A stretch of 7,851 nucleotides of DNA, taken from Candidatus Planktophila sp. (GTDB lineage: Bacteria > Actinomycetota > Actinomycetes > Nanopelagicales > Nanopelagicaceae). Positions 1 to 7,265 of the stretch are shown here, in pieces (the stretch's first letter is position 1; every line of letters begins with the position of its first letter). A model generated the notes under the pieces. It saw nothing but the letters and a program-made list of their open reading frames with translations. It ran no database searches and was not told where the DNA came from. The DNA is taken from assembly GCA_024641555.1 (NCBI GenBank), contig JAHECV010000026.1:1-7851 (forward strand), given 5' to 3'. Position numbers and translations under genes: made by a program.

Positions 1-1147
1 GTTAATTGCCGCATATAAATCCGGAATCAAACGCGCGCTGGTATCACCAGAAAATTATGCCGAAGCATCTCTCATGTCGCAGATGGAGATCTTTACCTTT
101 ACCAATCTCTCTCAAGTTTTACGATTTCTACGAACCGGTGAAATAACATCGGCGCCACAACTCGATCTCGATCTTTCGATTGATGCCGATCTTCCCGATT
201 TCTCCGATGTTGCAGGTCAAACACGTGCCAGATTTGCGGCAGAGGTAGCAGCAAGTGGGGGACACCACTTGCTCTTGATCGGACCACCAGGTGCCGGAAA
301 GACCATGATCGCCGCACGGCTTCCAACAATCTTGCCCGCACTTGGTCTTGATCAAGCGCTAGAAGTTACCGCGGTGCATTCAATTGCTGGCTCGCTTGGT
401 ACTCGCTCGCCAATGTCGCTAGTTGCGCCAATAGTTTCGCCACATCACAGCGCATCTCGCGTTGCGATGGTGGGCGGCGGTTCACACGTAATAAAACCCG
501 GTGCTTGTTCGTTGGCGCATCACGGAGTGCTCTTTATTGATGAAGCGCCCGAATGTGCAGTTGGCGTCCTTGATTCACTGCGTCAACCATTGGAATCCGG
601 AACAATCACAATTGCGCGAAGCGTTGGCAGTCTGACTTTTCCCGCACAATTTCTCTTGGTGCTCGCTGCTAATCCATGCCCATGCGGAAAGTTCACCGGC
701 AAAGGGCGCGCTTGTATCTGCTCATCTCTTGCTGTGCGACGCTATCTAGGAAAATTATCAGGACCACTCATGGATCGCATCGATATGCGTGTACAAGTAG
801 AACCAGTTAGCCGCGCCGAGATGGCACAAACTGAACTTGGAGAAAGCAGCGCTCTGATTCGCGCGCGAGTAGTCGTCGCCAGAGCGACGGCAGAAGCGCG
901 CTTTGCAAAAGAAAGTTGGAAATTGAATTCGCAGATTCCAGCACGCGCCCTGCGTACCGTCTATAAACCCGAACGCGCTGCTATGAACTTCCTGCATGAT
1001 CAATTAGAGAAAGAACTGCTTACCGCACGTGGGCTCCATAAAATCATTCGCCTTTCTTGGACCTTGGCTGATCTTGCCGGGCACGCGGTGCCAAATCTCG
1101 CCGATGTGCAGCGCGCTCATCAACTTCGCGAAGGCGCAGAGCTATGA
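1..1147 (+). CDS. comM: ComM/YifB-family Mg-chelatase-like AAA+ ATPase, 5' end outside window
   Basis: ComM (YifB) is a hexameric AAA+ helicase that drives branch migration during integration of transforming DNA. The frame is open from the left edge, so the visible protein is the last 381 residues. The stretch before the first in-frame ATG (position 74) reads like the conserved end of the N-terminal domain (ends SPENYAEASL), so that ATG is not the true start. The rest of the N-terminal Lon/S5-like domain lies upstream. Visible ATPase elements are Walker A GPPGAGKT (281-304), Walker B VLFIDEAPE (527-553; the usual Leu after DE is Ala) and the NPCPCG cysteine motif (671-688), followed by a further CxC. 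The Mg-chelatase C-terminal helical domain completes the protein. The stop overlaps the dprA start in an ATGA junction, which implies translational coupling. In many bacteria a yraN-like nuclease gene precedes comM; that part is out of view. Confidence 0.93.
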   Translation, partial: LIAAYKSGIKRALVSPENYAEASLMSQMEIFTFTNLSQVLRFLRTGEITSAPQLDLDLSIDADLPDFSDVAGQTRARFAAEVAASGGHHLLLIGPPGAGKTMIAARLPTILPALGLDQALEVTAVHSIAGSLGTRSPMSLVAPIVSPHHSASRVAMVGGGSHVIKPGACSLAHHGVLFIDEAPECAVGVLDSLRQPLESGTITIARSVGSLTFPAQFLLVLAANPCPCGKFTGKGRACICSSLAVRRYLGKLSGPLMDRIDMRVQVEPVSRAEMAQTELGESSALIRARVVVARATAEARFAKESWKLNSQIPARALRTVYKPERAAMNFLHDQLEKELLTARGLHKIIRLSWTLADLAGHAVPNLADVQRAHQLREGAEL

Positions 1148-2001
1148 ATGAGTTGCAGGCAAGACTTGCTTTATTTGCTGTCATCGAAGGCGGACATCTC
1201 TTCTGGAGCCAAGAAATTTCAAGCAGCGGTGGCGAATATGTTTATCAGAAGTTAATTGCCGGCGGCTATGACCAGGTCAAATTTGCAAAAACAATAGATC
1301 GCTTGCGCACAATCAGCGTCGGTGAGATAGCGGCAAAGATTGAAAACGCTGGCGCCCAATTCATAACTCCTGAAATGGAGCCTTGGCCAACTCAATTAAA
1401 TGAGCTAGTTGCGGTTCCAATTGGCTTGGTCGTAAAAGGAAATATCGAAATTCTGAAAGAACGTGGCTTAGCGATTGTCGGTACTCGCAATCCAACTCCT
1501 TATGGCGTGCGCAACGCTGGTGATTTCGCAGCAGGCTTTGTCGACCGCGAATGGACGATCATCAGTGGAGGTGCTTACGGAATCGACTCTGCGGCGCACA
1601 AGGGAGCGTTGATCGCGGAAGGTGCAACAGTTGCAGTACTTGCTGCCGGCATTGATGTGGCATACCCAGCAGGAAATGGGCGTCTATTTGCCGAAATCTG
1701 CGAAAGCGGTGCGCTAGTTTCGGAAGTTCTACCTGGCGCGCATGCCATACCTTCACGTTTTCTAACTCGCAATCGAATAATTGCAGCGCTCTCGCAAGCC
1801 ACACTTGTCGTGGAAGCGGCATTTAGATCAGGATCCCTGCGCACCGCGCGCGATGCTGCAGAGTTGATGCGTCCGGTAATGGCGATCCCTGGGCCAATAA
1901 GTGCACCAACTTCTGAAGGCTGCCATCGTTTAATTGGTGAACGCTCTGCGGAATTAGTTACATCGGTTGCAGATGCAATTGAGCTAATTTCGACTCTTTA
2001 G
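1144..2001 (+). CDS. dprA: DNA-processing protein DprA (Smf), compact form
   Basis: DprA binds incoming single-stranded DNA in the cytoplasm and loads RecA on it during natural transformation. The 285-residue product carries the DprA Rossmann-fold signature: GTRNP (113-117), SGGAYGID (141-148; the family more often has GGARGID), YPAGN (174-178), RFLTRNRIIAALS (205-217) and GSLRTA (230-235), then the PGP...GCHRLI segment (249-264). The first roughly 95 residues are a poorly conserved helical region with no clear helix-hairpin-helix motif. The protein ends about 20 residues after the Rossmann core, so the C-terminal winged-helix domain found in many longer DprA proteins is absent. The ATG lies in the ATGA overlap with comM, and AAGG at 1131-1134, nine bases upstream, is a plausible Shine-Dalgarno. 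Gene order comM-dprA is common in bacteria and supports a shared role in DNA uptake. Confidence 0.95.
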   Translation: MNELQARLALFAVIEGGHLFWSQEISSSGGEYVYQKLIAGGYDQVKFAKTIDRLRTISVGEIAAKIENAGAQFITPEMEPWPTQLNELVAVPIGLVVKGNIEILKERGLAIVGTRNPTPYGVRNAGDFAAGFVDREWTIISGGAYGIDSAAHKGALIAEGATVAVLAAGIDVAYPAGNGRLFAEICESGALVSEVLPGAHAIPSRFLTRNRIIAALSQATLVVEAAFRSGSLRTARDAAELMRPVMAIPGPISAPTSEGCHRLIGERSAELVTSVADAIELISTL

Positions 2002-2010
2002 GCTTTGCGG

Positions 2011-2033
2011 GCGCTTAGTGAGAGAATAAGCGC
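2011..2033 (+). promoter_or_regulatory. perfect 7-bp inverted repeat abutting the era start codon
   Basis: GCGCTTA (2011-2017) and TAAGCGC (2027-2033) are exact reverse complements separated by the nine-base loop GTGAGAGAA. The 3' arm ends at the base before the era ATG. In RNA the stem would hold the purine-rich GAGAG (2020-2024), the only Shine-Dalgarno-like sequence, in the loop. No U-run follows, so it is not an intrinsic terminator. It may be a translational control hairpin for era, an operator, or a chance repeat. The bases GAGAAT (2022-2027), six bases before the ATG, also resemble a -10 box at leaderless-promoter spacing. Confidence 0.45.
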
Positions 2034-2951
2034 ATGAGTGAATTCCGTTCGGGCTTTGTCGCCATTGTCGGCCGCCCAAACACTGGAAAATCAACGCTGA
2101 TCAACGCACTTGTTGGCAGCAAGATAGCCATCACTTCACCGCATCCAAACACAACTCGTCATGCAATCCGCGGAATCGTAAATCAAAGTTCTTTTCAAGC
2201 CGTTCTTGTAGATACTCCGGGGATTCATAAACCAAAGACCTTGCTCGGCCAGCGTTTAAATGCCGTGGTTGGCGAGAGCCTTGATTCAGTAGACATTGTT
2301 CTCATGTGCTTGCCAGCAGATGAAACTTCTGGGGGAGGCGATATCTTTCTGGCGCAAGAGATTGCTAAACATCCGCGTGCCAAAAAATTCGCGCTTGTCA
2401 CAAAGACAGATTTGATTTCGAAGGAGAGATTAGCGCTGCGCTTAGCCGGCATAAACGAACTTGCCCAGGGATTTACTTGGGATGAGATCATCCCGGTCTC
2501 GGCAGCAATTCACTCGCAGATAGATTTGCTTGCGCAATTAATTGGCAAGAACCTGCCGGTAGGTCCTGCTTTCTATCCCGATGATGTCAAGAGCGATCAA
2601 GACCAACAACAGCTAATTTGCGAGCTTATTCGTGAGGCTGCGATGCGCGATGCTCGTGAAGAATTGCCGCACTCCATCATGGTGACCATCGATGAAATGT
2701 CTGAGCGCGATGAAAAAGGCTCACGTCCATTCTTCGATATTCACGCCACTATTCACGTAGAGCGCGATTCGCAAACTGGCATCATCTTGGGGCATAAAGG
2801 CGAGCGATTGAAAGATATTGGAATGCGTGCCCGCGCAGATATTGAACGCGAACTTAGCGCCCGTATTTTTCTCGGCTTACATGTCAAAGTTTCCAAAGAA
2901 TGGCAGCGCGATCCAAAATTGTTACAACGTTTAGGATTTGGCGAAAACTAA
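2034..2951 (+). CDS. era: GTPase Era, 30S ribosomal subunit assembly factor
   Basis: Era binds the 3' end of 16S rRNA and couples GTP hydrolysis to maturation of the small ribosomal subunit; it acts in the cytoplasm near the membrane. The 305-residue length is normal for the family. The GTPase domain shows G1 GRPNTGKST (13-21), the G2 region with TTR (40-42), G3 DTPGIHKP (60-67), G4 TKTD (123-126, in place of the canonical NKxD, a variant I recall in other actinobacterial Era proteins) and G5 VSA (155-157). The C-terminal KH RNA-binding domain has its GxxG loop as GHKG (253-256) and ends with the typical KVSKEWQRDP...LGF tail. The ATG directly follows the inverted repeat described separately. 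Era sits 32 bp behind dprA on the same strand, so cotranscription is possible. In many actinobacteria era follows ybeY and a CBS-domain gene, so this placement is less usual. Confidence 0.97.
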   Translation: MSEFRSGFVAIVGRPNTGKSTLINALVGSKIAITSPHPNTTRHAIRGIVNQSSFQAVLVDTPGIHKPKTLLGQRLNAVVGESLDSVDIVLMCLPADETSGGGDIFLAQEIAKHPRAKKFALVTKTDLISKERLALRLAGINELAQGFTWDEIIPVSAAIHSQIDLLAQLIGKNLPVGPAFYPDDVKSDQDQQQLICELIREAAMRDAREELPHSIMVTIDEMSERDEKGSRPFFDIHATIHVERDSQTGIILGHKGERLKDIGMRARADIERELSARIFLGLHVKVSKEWQRDPKLLQRLGFGEN

Positions 2952-2971
2952 CCCAACGTTTTTCTTGCCAG

Positions 2972-3844
2972 TTAGACGCTTTCTTTACGGCTTGCCAAAT
3001 ATGAACCAATTAAGACCAGTGGCAGACCAACGATTATTCCAATCGTTAGCGGTTCATTTAATATCAATACGCCGAGTACGACCGCGAATGCAGTATTCAT
3101 ATAGGTAACCAGCGAAGCTCTAGTCGGACCAATCTCAGCCATCACGGTGAAGAAGACCGCAAAGGCGATACCGGTTGAGAAAACACCGAGTGCGATAAGT
3201 GAATAAATTGCGCTGTGGCTTACTTCGCGATCTGGCCAGAGTAAAAGTAGTGCTGGTGAGTAGAAGATAGCGGTCATCGCCATGGCGATACCGTTGATAG
3301 CAACGCCCGATACGCCCGGCATTTTGCGCGTTATATAGATAACGGCAAAGGCATACCCGAGCGCTGCTGCCAGGATCATTAAAATTGAAAGTGGATCCGA
3401 TGATCCAGTAAAACTTTCGATACCTACAAGTAGGAAAACACCTAAGAAACCAACAGCGATACCGAATATGCGCCGTGGCTGCCAAACTGATTTATCGCCA
3501 TGCCAAGATGCAATTAGCGTTGAAAATATTGGAACAGATGAGACGAGTAAGCCGGCCAGTCCGGATGAGATTTTCTGCTCGGCAGTACCAATCAAAATCC
3601 AAGGTCCCACCATTTCAAATAAGGCATAGACCGCGATGTATTTCCAGCCCTTTATTGCAGTAAAGAAAGATTTATCGTAGATCGCAATGGGAATAAGAAT
3701 AAGAGCACCGATAAATACTCGGCCGAAGACCACAATTGCAGGAGAGAATCCGTTATCCGAATCTACGGCAACGCGAATAAAGAGGTAAGGAATACCCCAT
3801 AAAAAGCCAGCCAAAATAAAGAGGATCAGATTGCGGCGCGACAT
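2972..3844 (-). CDS. EamA/DMT-superfamily inner-membrane transporter
   Basis: This 290-residue protein is almost entirely hydrophobic, with about ten predicted membrane helices. Approximate spans are 5-25, 35-55, 68-88, 93-113, 126-146, 152-172, 182-203, 212-234, 245-263 and 267-284. It is arranged as two five-helix EamA repeats, the classical drug/metabolite transporter layout. Family marks include FLWGIPYLFIRVAVD in helix 1, the IGTAEQKISSGLAGLLVSSVPIF segment (85-107, quoted here in parts: IGTAEQ and LAGLLVSSVPIF) in helices 3-4, and the LNEPLT loop before the last helix. EamA members export or import varied small molecules such as amino acids and metabolites; the substrate cannot be read from the sequence. 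The start codon is preceded by GGAG eleven bases upstream, a slightly long spacing. It lies 37 bp downstream of glgA on the same strand and could be read through from it, but an AT-rich promoter-like element in the gap would allow separate transcription. It ends 20 bp from the era stop, convergently, with no clear terminator between. Confidence 0.9.
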   Translation of the reverse strand: MSRRNLILFILAGFLWGIPYLFIRVAVDSDNGFSPAIVVFGRVFIGALILIPIAIYDKSFFTAIKGWKYIAVYALFEMVGPWILIGTAEQKISSGLAGLLVSSVPIFSTLIASWHGDKSVWQPRRIFGIAVGFLGVFLLVGIESFTGSSDPLSILMILAAALGYAFAVIYITRKMPGVSGVAINGIAMAMTAIFYSPALLLLWPDREVSHSAIYSLIALGVFSTGIAFAVFFTVMAEIGPTRASLVTYMNTAFAVVLGVLILNEPLTIGIIVGLPLVLIGSYLASRKESV

Positions 3845-3872
3845 GAGTCGTGGTGCTCCAGTGCTCGAGAGT

Positions 3873-3885
3873 TTAAATTATTTAA
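3873..3885. repeat. AT-rich 13-bp palindrome at the glgA 3' end, candidate promoter for the EamA gene
   Basis: TTAAAT and ATTTAA are perfect inverted arms around one central T, spanning the glgA stop codon. On the minus strand the element contains TAATTT (3875-3880), which fits the actinobacterial TANNNT form of the -10 box and would start a transcript with a leader of roughly 25 bases for the EamA gene. No convincing -35 was seen. The all-A/T stem is too weak to be a terminator. It could be a promoter, an operator or chance AT richness. Confidence 0.25.
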
Positions 3886-5048
3886 CGCAGCACGCTGCGG
3901 TAGAGCGCAATAGTAGCCTGTGCGACCGCATCCCAGCCAAAGTGCGTTTTCGCGCGTTCGCGACCAGCCTCGCCATACTTCTTTAAAAGTTCGGGTGACG
4001 ACATCAATCGTGTTATTGCTGCCGATAAATCACCCTCGAATTTAACGTGATCTTCGGTGTAATTAACTAATTCACCGGTATTTAAGTGATCCACGACTTC
4101 TGGGATTCCACCAACGCGCGAAGCCAATACTGCAGTCTGGCAACCCATCGCTTCGAGATTAACGATGCCGAGAGGTTCATAGATCGATGGGCAGAGAAAT
4201 AGTTCGGCTTGAGTTAGAACGGCAGTTAATTCGGCATGTGGCAACATATCTTTAATCCACCAGATATTTTTTCGATCCTTCTGCAGTTCGGCGATTAACT
4301 CGGCAACTTCGGCACCGATCCCTGGTTCATCTGGACTTCCGGCGCAGAGCACTAAACCATGTTCTGCCGGAACAGATTTCCAAGCGCGAAGTAGATGAGC
4401 CAAACCCTTTTGGCGAGTAATCCTTCCAACGAATGTGGCATATGGTCCAGTGATCCCATACTTTGCTAAGACCGAAGGATCAGGATTAGGAGCAAATTTA
4501 TTTACATCGACTCCGTTACGAATAGTGTGCACTTTGGCTGGGTCGACATTTGGATAAGCGCTTAAGACATCGGCGCGCATGCCATCGCTAACTGAAATAA
4601 TTGCGGCGGCGCCTTCATAGGCAGTTTTCTCGGCCCATGATGAGATCTGATAACCACCACCGAGTTGCTCGGCCTTCCAGGGACGAAGTGGTTCAAGTGA
4701 ATGCGCACTAACAATATGGGGAATGCCGTAGAGAAGTGATGCTGTGTGCCCAGCCATATTTGCATACCAAGTGTGCGAATGAACCAACGCAACATTTGAA
4801 AGGCTATTTGCGATTGCTAAATCAGTTGCGATGGCCTGTAGCGCAGGGTTAGCGGATGCAAACTCAACTGGAGTTTCGTACCCGTAAGCGCCATCGTTTC
4901 GAGATCCACCAAAACAATGGACATCGACTGCTACTCCAGCTACCTTGCGAAGCGCCTCAGTTAATTGGACAACGTGAACACCGGCGCCGCCATAGACCTG
5001 CGGAGGCCATTCCTTGGTAACTATGCCAATTTTGAGATCGCTGCTCAT
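3882..5048 (-). CDS. glgA: actinobacterial-type glycogen synthase / maltose-1-phosphate synthase (GT4)
   Basis: The product uses ADP-glucose from GlgC to build alpha-1,4-glucan, or, as shown for the mycobacterial relative GlgM, joins it to glucose-1-phosphate to give maltose-1-phosphate for the GlgE pathway. At 388 residues it matches the Corynebacterium/Mycobacterium GT4 family and not the roughly 480-residue GT5 GlgA of enterobacteria. The GT-B fold is clear: N-terminal EWPPQVYGGAGVHV (13-26) with the glycine-rich donor/acceptor loop, SHTWYANMAG (91-100), the domain linker around RNGVDVNKF (177-185), FVGRITRQKG (206-215) with the Arg209/Lys214 phosphate contacts, and the retaining E-x7-E motif (Glu291 to Glu299 in YEPLGIVNLEA). 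The ATG lies 13 bases from a TAGGCT hexamer on the same strand with a seven-base spacer, so its message may be leaderless. It is divergent from glgC. Whether its true product is glucan or maltose-1-phosphate depends on whether glgE is present elsewhere. Confidence 0.93.
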   Translation of the reverse strand: MSSDLKIGIVTKEWPPQVYGGAGVHVVQLTEALRKVAGVAVDVHCFGGSRNDGAYGYETPVEFASANPALQAIATDLAIANSLSNVALVHSHTWYANMAGHTASLLYGIPHIVSAHSLEPLRPWKAEQLGGGYQISSWAEKTAYEGAAAIISVSDGMRADVLSAYPNVDPAKVHTIRNGVDVNKFAPNPDPSVLAKYGITGPYATFVGRITRQKGLAHLLRAWKSVPAEHGLVLCAGSPDEPGIGAEVAELIAELQKDRKNIWWIKDMLPHAELTAVLTQAELFLCPSIYEPLGIVNLEAMGCQTAVLASRVGGIPEVVDHLNTGELVNYTEDHVKFEGDLSAAITRLMSSPELLKKYGEAGRERAKTHFGWDAVAQATIALYRSVLR

Positions 5049-5055
5049 GGGTCAG

Positions 5056-5061
5056 AGCCTA
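5056..5061 (-). promoter_or_regulatory. candidate leaderless -10 box for glgA
   Basis: On the minus strand TAGGCT fits the actinobacterial TANNNT -10 pattern and is followed by seven bases and then the glgA ATG. Transcription would therefore begin at or next to the A of the start codon. No AGGAGG-like site lies between, which suits a leaderless message. A recognisable -35 hexamer was not found at the normal distance. Confidence 0.45.
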
Positions 5062-5118
5062 AACCAACTTTTACCAATTACTACTGTCGCGTTAGAACTA
5101 TGGCGAGTAGATTTAGGC
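5057..5118. repeat. 7-bp inverted repeat linking the glgA and glgC start regions
   Basis: GCCTAAA (5057-5063) and TTTAGGC (5112-5118) are exact reverse complements, so each gene, read in its own direction, has TTTAGGC just before its start codon. The match extends to GGTTTAGGC versus GATTTAGGC (8 of 9). The copy ends eight bases before the glgA ATG and one base before the glgC ATG, so the spacing to the start is not the same. The pair may be half-sites for a regulator acting on both promoters, or shared core promoter sequence. An estimate of random pairs in 71 bp gives about 0.15 expected, so chance is not excluded. Confidence 0.35.
5108..5113 (+). promoter_or_regulatory. candidate leaderless -10 box for glgC
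   Basis: TAGATT fits the TANNNT -10 pattern and is followed by six bases (TAGGCC) and the glgC ATG, the spacing expected if transcription starts at the start codon. There is no Shine-Dalgarno in the spacer. CTGTCG at 5084-5089 is a weak -35 candidate with an 18-base spacer, matching TTGACA at three positions. Confidence 0.5.
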
Positions 5119-5119
5119 C

Positions 5120-6343
5120 ATGAAGCGCAGAGAGCGGCCCCTAGGAATTGTTCTGGCTGGTGGTGAAGGTAAACGTTTAATGCCGCTTACCGCCGATCGC
5201 GCCAAACCTGCAGTTCCCTTTGGTGGTTCTTATCGACTGGTTGACTTCGTCTTATCAAATTTAGTTAACGCCGAAATGCGTAAAATTGCAGTTCTGACGC
5301 AATATAAATCTCACTCACTCGATCGCCATATAACTACCACTTGGCGCATGAGTACGCTTTTGGAAAATTACATTACTCCAGTTCCAGCGCAACAAAGACT
5401 CGGGCCACGTTGGTATACCGGTAGCGCAGATGCAATTTTGCAGAACTTCAATTTGATTCAAGATGAGAACCCAAATCATGTTCTCGTATTCGGTGCCGAC
5501 CACGTTTACCGCATGGATCCAGATCAGATGTTTGAAGCTCACATCGAATCTGGGGCAGGTGTAACCGTCGCCGCCATTCGCATGCCACGTGCCGAAGCCC
5601 ACGAATTTGGCGTCATCGAACTAGCCGAAGATGGAATCACCATTAAGGCTTTCCACGAGAAACCATCTGACCCACCTGCGATGCCAGGGCACCCTGATTT
5701 ATGTTTAGTATCAATGGGAAATTACATCTTCCGTCGCGACATTATGGAAGAAGCTTTGATTCTGGATTCCGAAGATTTGGAGAGTCGCCACGATCTCGGC
5801 GGAAATATCATTCCGATGCTCACTAACAATGGAGTCGCCAAAGTTTACGACTTCGCAAATAACGTTGTTCCTGGTGAAACCTCTCGCGATAAGGGTTACT
5901 GGCGCGATGTAGGTTCAATTGATGCTTATTACGATGCGCACATGGATCTAGTCTCGATCCATCCGATCTTTAATCTCTACAATCGCGAATGGCCCCTGCT
6001 TACCAATCCACCATCGCTACCTCCTGCAAAATTTAGCGAAAGCGGAATCGCGCAAGATTCCATCGTTGGCGCGGGCTCAATTATCGCCGGCGGCCATGTA
6101 AACCGCACAGTTACTTCTTATGACGTGCATGTTGGAGCCGGTGCATTTGTAGATGGATCAGTATTAATGCCATCGGTAAAGATTGGCGATCGCGCGGTGG
6201 TTCGCAATGCAATCCTAGATAAGAGCGTAATTGTTGACCCAGGCGCACAAATCGGCGTCGACCTCGAACGTGATCGCGCCCGCTTTACCGTCTCAGATGG
6301 CGGCGTAGTTGTTGTTGGTAAGGGCGTCCGAGTTACGGTTTAG
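5120..6343 (+). CDS. glgC: glucose-1-phosphate adenylyltransferase (ADP-glucose pyrophosphorylase)
   Basis: GlgC makes ADP-glucose and pyrophosphate from ATP and glucose-1-phosphate, the committed step toward bacterial alpha-glucan. The 407-residue length is typical of actinobacterial GlgC. The nucleotidyltransferase domain begins with [12 protein letters not shown] (9-20) and KPAVPFGG (29-36), the ATP/allosteric-activator region. Further marks are [16 protein letters not shown] (91-106), the catalytic and metal-binding GADHVYRMD (125-133, Asp127), the glucose-1-phosphate site FHEKP (178-182) and SMGNYIF (198-204), and [18 protein letters not shown] (260-277). A left-handed beta-helix with hexapeptide-like repeats follows from about 310 to the end and mediates tetramer contacts and allostery. 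The enzyme is cytoplasmic. It is divergent from glgA/glgM, which uses its product; the 71-bp gap would allow joint control. Its last 11 bases overlap the end of the convergent esterase gene, so its transcript must run into that gene's antisense strand. Confidence 0.98.
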   Translation: MKRRERPLGIVLAGGEGKRLMPLTADRAKPAVPFGGSYRLVDFVLSNLVNAEMRKIAVLTQYKSHSLDRHITTTWRMSTLLENYITPVPAQQRLGPRWYTGSADAILQNFNLIQDENPNHVLVFGADHVYRMDPDQMFEAHIESGAGVTVAAIRMPRAEAHEFGVIELAEDGITIKAFHEKPSDPPAMPGHPDLCLVSMGNYIFRRDIMEEALILDSEDLESRHDLGGNIIPMLTNNGVAKVYDFANNVVPGETSRDKGYWRDVGSIDAYYDAHMDLVSIHPIFNLYNREWPLLTNPPSLPPAKFSESGIAQDSIVGAGSIIAGGHVNRTVTSYDVHVGAGAFVDGSVLMPSVKIGDRAVVRNAILDKSVIVDPGAQIGVDLERDRARFTVSDGGVVVVGKGVRVTV

Positions 6344-7262
6344 TTTTTGCAATAATTTCTTGAGCAGCAAAATCCAGAGCCAGATGTGAAGATGGAGTTG
6401 CAGCAACGTTGGCAAAGAAGCCATGGATCATTCCTGGAAATTCTCTATAAATAACTTCGGCGCCATCGCTCTTTAACTTTGCCACGTAATTTTCTGAGTC
6501 ACTTACCAACGGATCATATTGCGCCGTGATGACGATAGATGGGGCAACTCCGGTTAATGATTTAGCTCGCATAGGTGCGGCATATGGATTATCGTCGTGG
6601 CGATCACCTTGTAGGTATTGATCCCAGAACCATTCCATCGCGCGGGTAGTTAAACCGTAATCAGTTGCACATTCGATATAGGACTTAGTTTTGAAGTCTC
6701 GATCAACGCATGGGTAAACAAGGAGTTGGTAACTTAATTCAACCTTTTCATCACGCGCTTTAACTGCAACTGCCGAAGCTAAATTTCCGCCAGCGCTATC
6801 TCCACCGACTCCAATGCGATTTGCATCGATACCTAACTCAGCAGCGTGGGATTTAATCCAAAGCAGGGTCGCAAAGCAATCATCAAATGGAGTTGGGAAG
6901 GGATGCTCTGGCGCCTTTTGATAATTAACGCTGATGATCACCGAACCACTCTGGTTTGCTAAGCGATGTAGCGCCGCATCGTAAATATCTAGAAAGTTTA
7001 AAACCCAACCGCCGCCGTGGAAGAAGACCATGGCCGGTGCCTTTTGATCTTGGCTCGGACGGTAGATGCGAATCGGTAGATCTGCAGTTGGTCCGGGGAT
7101 AAATCTATTTACAACCGAAAGTATTGGCTCTGGTTCACCAGCAAATGCCACGCGAGCTTGGGTGAGTTCGCGAATAACGGCAACCGGCGCCTCCCAAACT
7201 TGGGGAAGTCCGGCAGCCTTTTGATCGGCAAGTTGTTTAACTATTTCTGGGGCAAGGGCCAT
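6333..7262 (-). CDS. HSL-type (family IV) alpha/beta-hydrolase esterase
   Basis: The 309-residue product belongs to the alpha/beta-hydrolase fold-3 group related to hormone-sensitive lipase, which hydrolyses short acyl or acetyl esters. Visible elements are the oxyanion-hole motif HGGGW (82-86), the nucleophile elbow GDSAGGN with Ser156, the catalytic Asp250 in QYDPLVSD and His280 in GMIHGF, so the triad is complete. The N-terminus ([10 protein letters not shown]...) is a cap helix region with no signal peptide, so the enzyme should be cytoplasmic. Its start codon is three bases behind the xylB stop (TAA-AAA-ATG) and has no clear Shine-Dalgarno of its own, which suggests coupling to xylB translation. 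That context allows a role on acylated pentoses or oligosaccharides, but this is inference; the substrate is unknown. The 3' end overlaps glgC by 11 bp tail to tail. Confidence 0.92.
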   Translation of the reverse strand: MALAPEIVKQLADQKAAGLPQVWEAPVAVIRELTQARVAFAGEPEPILSVVNRFIPGPTADLPIRIYRPSQDQKAPAMVFFHGGGWVLNFLDIYDAALHRLANQSGSVIISVNYQKAPEHPFPTPFDDCFATLLWIKSHAAELGIDANRIGVGGDSAGGNLASAVAVKARDEKVELSYQLLVYPCVDRDFKTKSYIECATDYGLTTRAMEWFWDQYLQGDRHDDNPYAAPMRAKSLTGVAPSIVITAQYDPLVSDSENYVAKLKSDGAEVIYREFPGMIHGFFANVAATPSSHLALDFAAQEIIAKTKP

Positions 7263-7265
7263 TTT

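Noticed and set aside
74..76. ATG at 74 as the comM start
   Set aside because: The frame is open from the window edge and the residues before this ATG continue the conserved ComM sequence, so the gene begins upstream.
99..355. Minus-strand open frames inside comM, and similar frames within dprA, era, glgA, glgC, the esterase and xylB
   Set aside because: They lie wholly within well-supported genes on another frame, show no recognisable motifs and have unnatural compositions rich in Cys, Arg, His or Trp.
2948..2975. CTAAC (2948) and GTTAG (2971) as a bidirectional terminator between era and the EamA gene
   Set aside because: Only a 5-bp stem with an 18-base loop and low GC; there is a short T-run but in the loop, not after the stem.
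3853..3866. Direct repeat GTGCTC (3853 and 3861) upstream of the EamA gene
   Set aside because: Two 6-bp copies with 8-bp period are too short to separate from chance; no matching pair was noticed elsewhere.
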